Shown here in pieces: positions 60,032 to 64,000 of a stretch of DNA of 64,000 bases. The position numbers and the translations under genes are program-made. Under the pieces are notes generated by a model. The model made no database searches and had not been told where the DNA came from. It was given only the letters and a program-made list of their open reading frames with translations. How positions within the stretch are numbered: position 1 is the stretch's first letter; each line of letters opens with the position of its first letter. The stretch is from Antennarius striatus (lineage: Eukaryota > Chordata > Actinopteri > Lophiiformes > Antennariidae), in the NCBI RefSeq assembly GCF_040054535.1, contig NC_090796.1:8306501-8370500 (forward strand). The letters are read 5' to 3'.

Positions 60032-60609
60032 TGATCGGGATTGTCGCAGGTGTAAAATCCACCTGTTGATGTCTCGGCTTTCTTTTTGTTATATCTCGAC
60101 CGCAGGTATTAGCTGGAAAACAGTCCGCTAAAGGCCTTCAGAGCTCCTTCTCCGGTTTTTCCTGAAGTCAAAAGTCTAAACTGATTAAAATTCGTGTCGT
60201 TGCGACATGACAGACAGTTTTAAAGTTCTGCAAATCCACGTAAACGATTCCAAGTGAACATAACGCGTTTTCTTCCACAGTTGTATCCTTCCCGCTTCAG
60301 TCCCCGCTATAGCGACGACGGCATGACGTTTATGACGTCAGTACATTCAAGTCTCTAGTGATTGTGGGTAATGAAGTTCTTAAAGCAACCACTTCAACAG
60401 TGGAAGTTTGCAAAACAAGAGCAGGAACACTGTAGGATATCAAGAGAAATATGAGACGTACAGACTGTTTATTCTACACATCTACATAGAATATTTATTA
60501 ATAATAATTAATATTAGCAATCCAATAATATGAATTTATCAAAGTCAAAGTCAGCTTTATTGTCAAATGTACCATATACAGTATGCATGACATACAGCAC
60601 AGATGAAAT

Positions 60610-60945
60610 TGCAGTCCTCTCTGACCCACGGTAGACAGTACAACAGGCAGTACAACACAGACAGTGCAACAGGCAGAACAATACAGGTAGCACAACACGG
60701 GACAACACAGGCACTATAACAAAGGCAGGACACACAGCAGGACAACATAGGCAGTACAACACAGGCAGGACAACACAGGCTGTACAACACAGGTAGTGCA
60801 ACAAGCAGTACAACACATGCAGTACAACACAGGTAGTGCAACAAGCAGTACAACATATGCAGTGCAAGACAGGCAGGACAACACAGGCAGTGCAACAAGC
60901 AGTACAACACAGACAGTACATCAGACAGTACAGCACGAAGTATAA
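60610..60945. repeat. Imperfect minisatellite, units of the GCAGTACAACACAG type
   Basis: Some 330 bp are made of variants of GGCAGTACAACACAG and GGACAACACAGGCAGT, with larger blocks repeated (for example TAGTGCAACAAGCAGTACAA occurs twice). Long Cys/Leu/Val-rich open frames on the minus strand arise only from this periodicity. Confidence 0.93.
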
Positions 60946-61269
60946 GACAAAACACAAAGGATGGTTAACATCTCTATGGTTACACTCTAATCTCATAGGG
61001 GAAGTGACCTGTGCGCAGTCCCTGAGTTGACGGGAGGAGGGAGAGATAGGTAGTCAGGTGCTGGGGGGAGGGCAATCAATGATTATAACCGTTAATAATC
61101 AATAGTTAATTATTTGCCTCTTGAGGCCCGTGATCCCTCAAACATTCTGTCCCCAGACACCAACTTTTGCAGTGCAGGACTTGTGTAAACGATATTAATA
61201 AAATTCAGATCAATCATATGACTCAAACGTCCTTTTAATAATCATCTTCAGTCAGTCATCTTCAGAGTA

Positions 61270-61540
61270 CCACCGCAGCGGGTCACGGGGAGCAGGAGCC
61301 TATCTCGGCGACATAGGGCGTGAGGCGGGGGACACTCCGGGCACGACGCCAGTGGACCGCGGAGCCACACACAAAGACACACAACCATGCACACACACAC
61401 TCACTCCTACGGGCGATTTGGAACCGCCAATCAACCTGAAGTGCATGCTTTTGGAGGTGGGAGAGCGTGCGAACTCCGCACAGAGCAGGACTCGAACCCG
61501 GGTCTGCCGTGTTGTGAGGTGGCCACCGTGCCGCCCCCTT
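61270..61540 (-). mobile_element. tRNA-headed SINE-like repeat, copy 3 (minus orientation)
   Basis: Same family and orientation as the copy at 22340-22655, sharing blocks such as GACATAGGGCGTGAGGC, GACACTCCGGGCACGACGCC and CGCGGAGCCACACACAAAGA. B-box complement GGACTCGAACCC lies near the right end, and GGTGGCCACCGTGCCGCC closes the head. Confidence 0.9.
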
Positions 61541-61697
61541 AAGTTTAAATAATCATGTTTTGTAGAATTTACACAAAGTCAAGTCTTATATACAGTAATC
61601 ACAATCATTCATTCAGATATTTACAGTTTTACAACTTAAACTTATTCACAATAAACTATATACAATCTCAAAATTTTCAGCAAATAAGAAAATGTAT

Positions 61698-62099
61698 TCA
61701 GTCTGAATCTACATTCACAACATTTGGGAGTAACTCCACAGGGTCTTGAAGGTGGATTACGAAAGACACCTGCATTGCGGCAGATTGCTCAATGTCACTC
61801 TGACTCCCATGCTGCAGCGTGTTGACTCTATTTACTACTGATGGAAAGTTTAACAAAGAATCATCACATTGTGGATAATTTTGTTGAACTTGATGAGTAA
61901 AGATCTGTGAAATATCAGGATTGGGTGAACGCCCAGCCATGTCTCTTGTCACTGTGCCTGCGGACCTGTTGCGCCCCGGAACTGTGGCAATGGAGAAGGT
62001 TTCAACCCGAGATTCAAGGGCGGCTAGCCATTGTCCAAAGCAAGAAGAATCAGCATCTGTCCTCCAGCTTTGTAGCTTTCTTCTTAACTCTTCTCTCAC
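61698..62099 (-). CDS. Class B receptor last coding exon: cytoplasmic tail
   Basis: Acceptor TTGGGTGCAG precedes VREELRRKLQSWRTDADSS, equivalent to the EVQSELRRRW helix 8 region of GCGR. The remaining 115 or so residues (for example FGQWLAALESRVETFSI and SPNPDISQIFTHQVQQN) are not recognisable. Several Ser/Thr residues could serve for receptor desensitisation, which is inference. Confidence 0.88.
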   Translation of the reverse strand: MREELRRKLQSWRTDADSSCFGQWLAALESRVETFSIATVPGRNRSAGTVTRDMAGRSPNPDISQIFTHQVQQNYPQCDDSLLNFPSVVNRVNTLQHGSQSDIEQSAAMQVSFVIHLQDPVELLPNVVNVDSD

Positions 62100-64000
62100 C
62101 TGCACCCAAGGTTAGAGGTTGGATTATTTGTTTTGTGTGTGCTTTGACCAAAACTACATTTCCCACAATGCAGTAATTAAGCACATTTTAACGCTGACAA
62201 AAACGTTTCGAACAAAGTCAATGTTTTGACTTGTGTTTGAGGTTATTTTTCTTTATTCTCCTGTGTAGTTTGATCCTTGATTGATACAGTTCTGTCAATT
62301 TGTCAGGTTTCATAACCTGATAAATTAAAAGGATTTACTGCATGTTATAACAGAGCAACAAACAATTTTTTTCTGTGCAACTGTAGAGTTTGTAACTTAC
62401 ATAAGTTATAAATTTAGAGTTATTTAATATTAAGGATATATTCATTGAGTTACATTTAGTTACATTTACATGTGTTACATGTGGCCCTCTGAGGACAGCC
62501 ATTATGCTGATGTGGCCCTCAGTGAAAATGAGTTTGACATCCCCGACTTCAACCGTAATGCTGCATTGCATCAACTGGCTTGGCAGGATAAAAAGCCATA
62601 AAGTGAAGAGGAGTTTGATGAAAAATACCACAATGACATTGTTGAAATCTTCTTACCTAAAAACAAACTAAATGAATGGTATCAGACACCCAACTGTCCA
62701 GGCATTCTGTTGAATACAGAATATCAGACATAAATGGGGCTACTGAATCACAGTGGAACTCTGTGAAGCATGTGAAATATTTTAGTGTTACATTGGATGA
62801 GTATTGTGTGATACATGAAAGCTATTTTTAAGCTATTTTTTAGTAAAATCATACTTTCTGCCATTTCGCATATATTCGCCTTGTCTTGTGAGGTTCTTGT
62901 TCTCTGACTGGTTGGCCACTCCTGTACTAATGGTTCTTCTGGCCCATCCTGAGGAGGTGTGGATTTGGTCTCCAAGTGCCCTCCACTTCAGAATTATTTA
63001 ACATGTCTAAGGCAAATGTGACACTTTTACACAACTACAGACTGATGCATGTCGTTGTTCAGATATTGTGGTTGCATCTAATAAATAAATGCACCGGGAA
63101 CATGAAACGAAACAACAAACCTCTTTATTGGCATAGCAGTACAGCACAGCCACAAGTAATCCCTGTAGGGGGACGAAACAACAGAAAAGTTCTTGTTTAG
63201 TTCATTCATGTGTAAATGATATGCTTTACAACCTAGACTGCACATATGGATTCATTTAATTTATATTCATCAATTTCATTTAATTAATGTTATCTTAAAA
63301 CACTTTCCAGCAGGACAGACCTGCAGGGAAACATAGAACCCAACTTGACCCACATAAGCAAGTATTTTGGTGACAGAGGCAACGTAAAAATTCTTTATAA
63401 AAGGCAGAAACCTTGAGAAAAACTCAAGACTCGTAGTGGGTGGCCATTTGCCTTCACCGGTTGAGTGGACAAAGAAAGACAGAGGTAGGACGAGAGCGTG
63501 TTACATATGAATAAAACAGAATGTGATCATTTTTAATTCTTTTTGACAGACTATCAAATGAAAACATTGAAATTATGTGTTTTGAATTCATTTTCTGAAT
63601 TCAGTACCAAAATGTGCTTCATTAAAATTGAAAAAGAAGCAACAAAAGACTGACAAAGTTGTAGTAAAAGGTGGTAGTATCAAGACTGGGTCACCTTCAA
63701 AAAGGTCAATTGTTCATTACTTTGGAAACTTTTTTTTTTTTAAACTTTGTGAGACTTTTTAATAAATTTTGTATGCAAATGACTGCAGTCTGTTTTTATC
63801 TGTCAGACATGTGAGCAACACCAAGCAAGTAGTCTCTGATCTTATCACACTTACCTGAAAAGAACTGATAAAAATGCCGAGGAACACTTTAACATAAAGC
63901 AAAACATCTGTCATCTGCTCATCTGCAGCAAAGATGAAGATGATCTCATGAAGACCAAACAGAGGGATGAGGGTAAGTGTTGCCTTGGCAAGACTAAGGA
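61698..64000 (-). CDS. Glucagon-receptor-subfamily class B GPCR (3' three coding exons; gene continues off right edge)
   Basis: Three exons join in frame: 63855-64000 (open at the edge), 63121-63162 and 61698-62099. Exon A encodes TM6 and the start of TM7: LAKATLTLIPLFGLHEIIF and KVFLGIFISSFQ. Exon B is the 42-base exon typical of class B receptors (GLLVAVLYCYANKE). Exon C encodes VREELRRKLQSW and a long tail ending VNVDSD. HE after LIPLFG marks the GCGR/GLP1R/GLP2R/GIPR group: VIP, secretin and PTH receptors have HY. GLLVAVLYC and NKEV resemble GCGR most. Such receptors bind glucagon-like peptides at the cell surface and couple mainly to Gs. The 133-residue tail is longer than I recall for mammalian relatives. 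Which paralogue this is cannot be decided from three exons. Confidence 0.9.
63121..63162 (-). CDS. Class B receptor 42-base exon: TM7
   Basis: Acceptor CCCCCTACAG and donor GTTTGTTG bracket exactly 42 bases encoding GLLVAVLYCYANKE. A 42-base exon at this place is a conserved feature of class B receptor genes. It joins exon A (SSFQ) and exon C (VREELRR) in phase 0. Confidence 0.93.
63855..64000 (-). CDS. Class B receptor exon: TM6 to TM7 start
   Basis: The reading frame is fixed by LSLAKATLTLIPLFGLHEII followed by FIFAADEQMTDVL and KVFLGIFISSFQ. It ends CAG before donor GTAAGTGTG. The other two frames break or lack family similarity. The right border of the exon is outside the window. Confidence 0.92.

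Larger units (their letters stand above)
60032..61697. other. Spacer between wdr90 and the class B receptor gene
   Basis: The left part (60032-60360) is the wdr90 5' region, richer in CG, and should contain its promoter. A minisatellite (60610-60945) and a SINE (61270-61540) follow. The right end adjoins the receptor stop codon, so 61540-61697 probably belongs to its 3' UTR. Confidence 0.7.

Noticed and set aside
60610-60945. Possible CRISPR-like repeat array
   Set aside because: Units are short, contiguous and graded in sequence with no unique spacers, and the genome is a vertebrate.
60498-60996. Cys-rich protein-like frames that resemble a small secreted protein
   Set aside because: Generated by the minisatellite period. 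The same peptide recurs in all frames.

Overview
This window looks like nuclear DNA from a ray-finned (teleost-type) fish. The genes are split by short GT-AG introns, their proteins are vertebrate-like, CA/GT microsatellites are frequent, and the relics of mobile elements (Tc1/mariner, Rex/L2-like LINE, tRNA-headed SINEs, Ty3/gypsy) are of kinds common in fish. No operon, CRISPR array or phage-like feature is present.

Layout, left to right. (1) 1-17359, minus strand: the 5' five coding exons of rhbdl1, a rhomboid-family membrane protein. Its introns are large and crowded with microsatellites, and one holds a gypsy reverse-transcriptase relic. The catalytic C-terminal exons lie off the left edge. 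(2) 17360-28054: about 10 kb with no gene I can support. It holds a decayed Tc1-like transposon, a SINE and long simple repeats. (3) 28055-29540, plus strand: an intact, intronless, polyadenylated replacement linker histone gene (h1-0), with a histone H1 box and an H4-type promoter element. (4) 32518-39105, minus strand: complete rhot2 (Miro2), 19 coding exons joining to 618 aa. (5) 39106-42238: intergenic DNA with a SINE and a broken LINE. (6) 42239-60031, minus strand: complete wdr90 (POC16), 43 coding exons joining in frame to 1843 aa. A mariner-like fold-back element sits in its intron 2. (7) 60032-61697: spacer with a minisatellite and a SINE. (8) 61698-64000, minus strand: the last three coding exons of a class B G-protein-coupled receptor of the glucagon-receptor subfamily. 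It enters from the right edge and ends with a 133-codon cytoplasmic tail.

The order and shared orientation wdr90 - rhot2 - rhbdl1 match what I know of human 16p13.3, so this is a conserved syntenic block. The histone gene and the class B receptor are additions relative to that human locus. The genes do not form one pathway: wdr90 acts at centrioles and cilia, rhot2 on mitochondrial transport, rhbdl1 is a membrane rhomboid, h1-0 compacts chromatin and the receptor senses a peptide hormone.

I found no clearly undescribed system. The most noteworthy items are the receptor beside wdr90, an rhbdl1 5' splice site that runs straight into a tetranucleotide repeat, the snap-back mariner element, and the sharp change in microsatellite density near 30 kb. 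All exon borders were read by eye from splice consensus and reading-frame continuity. No alignment or database search was run.
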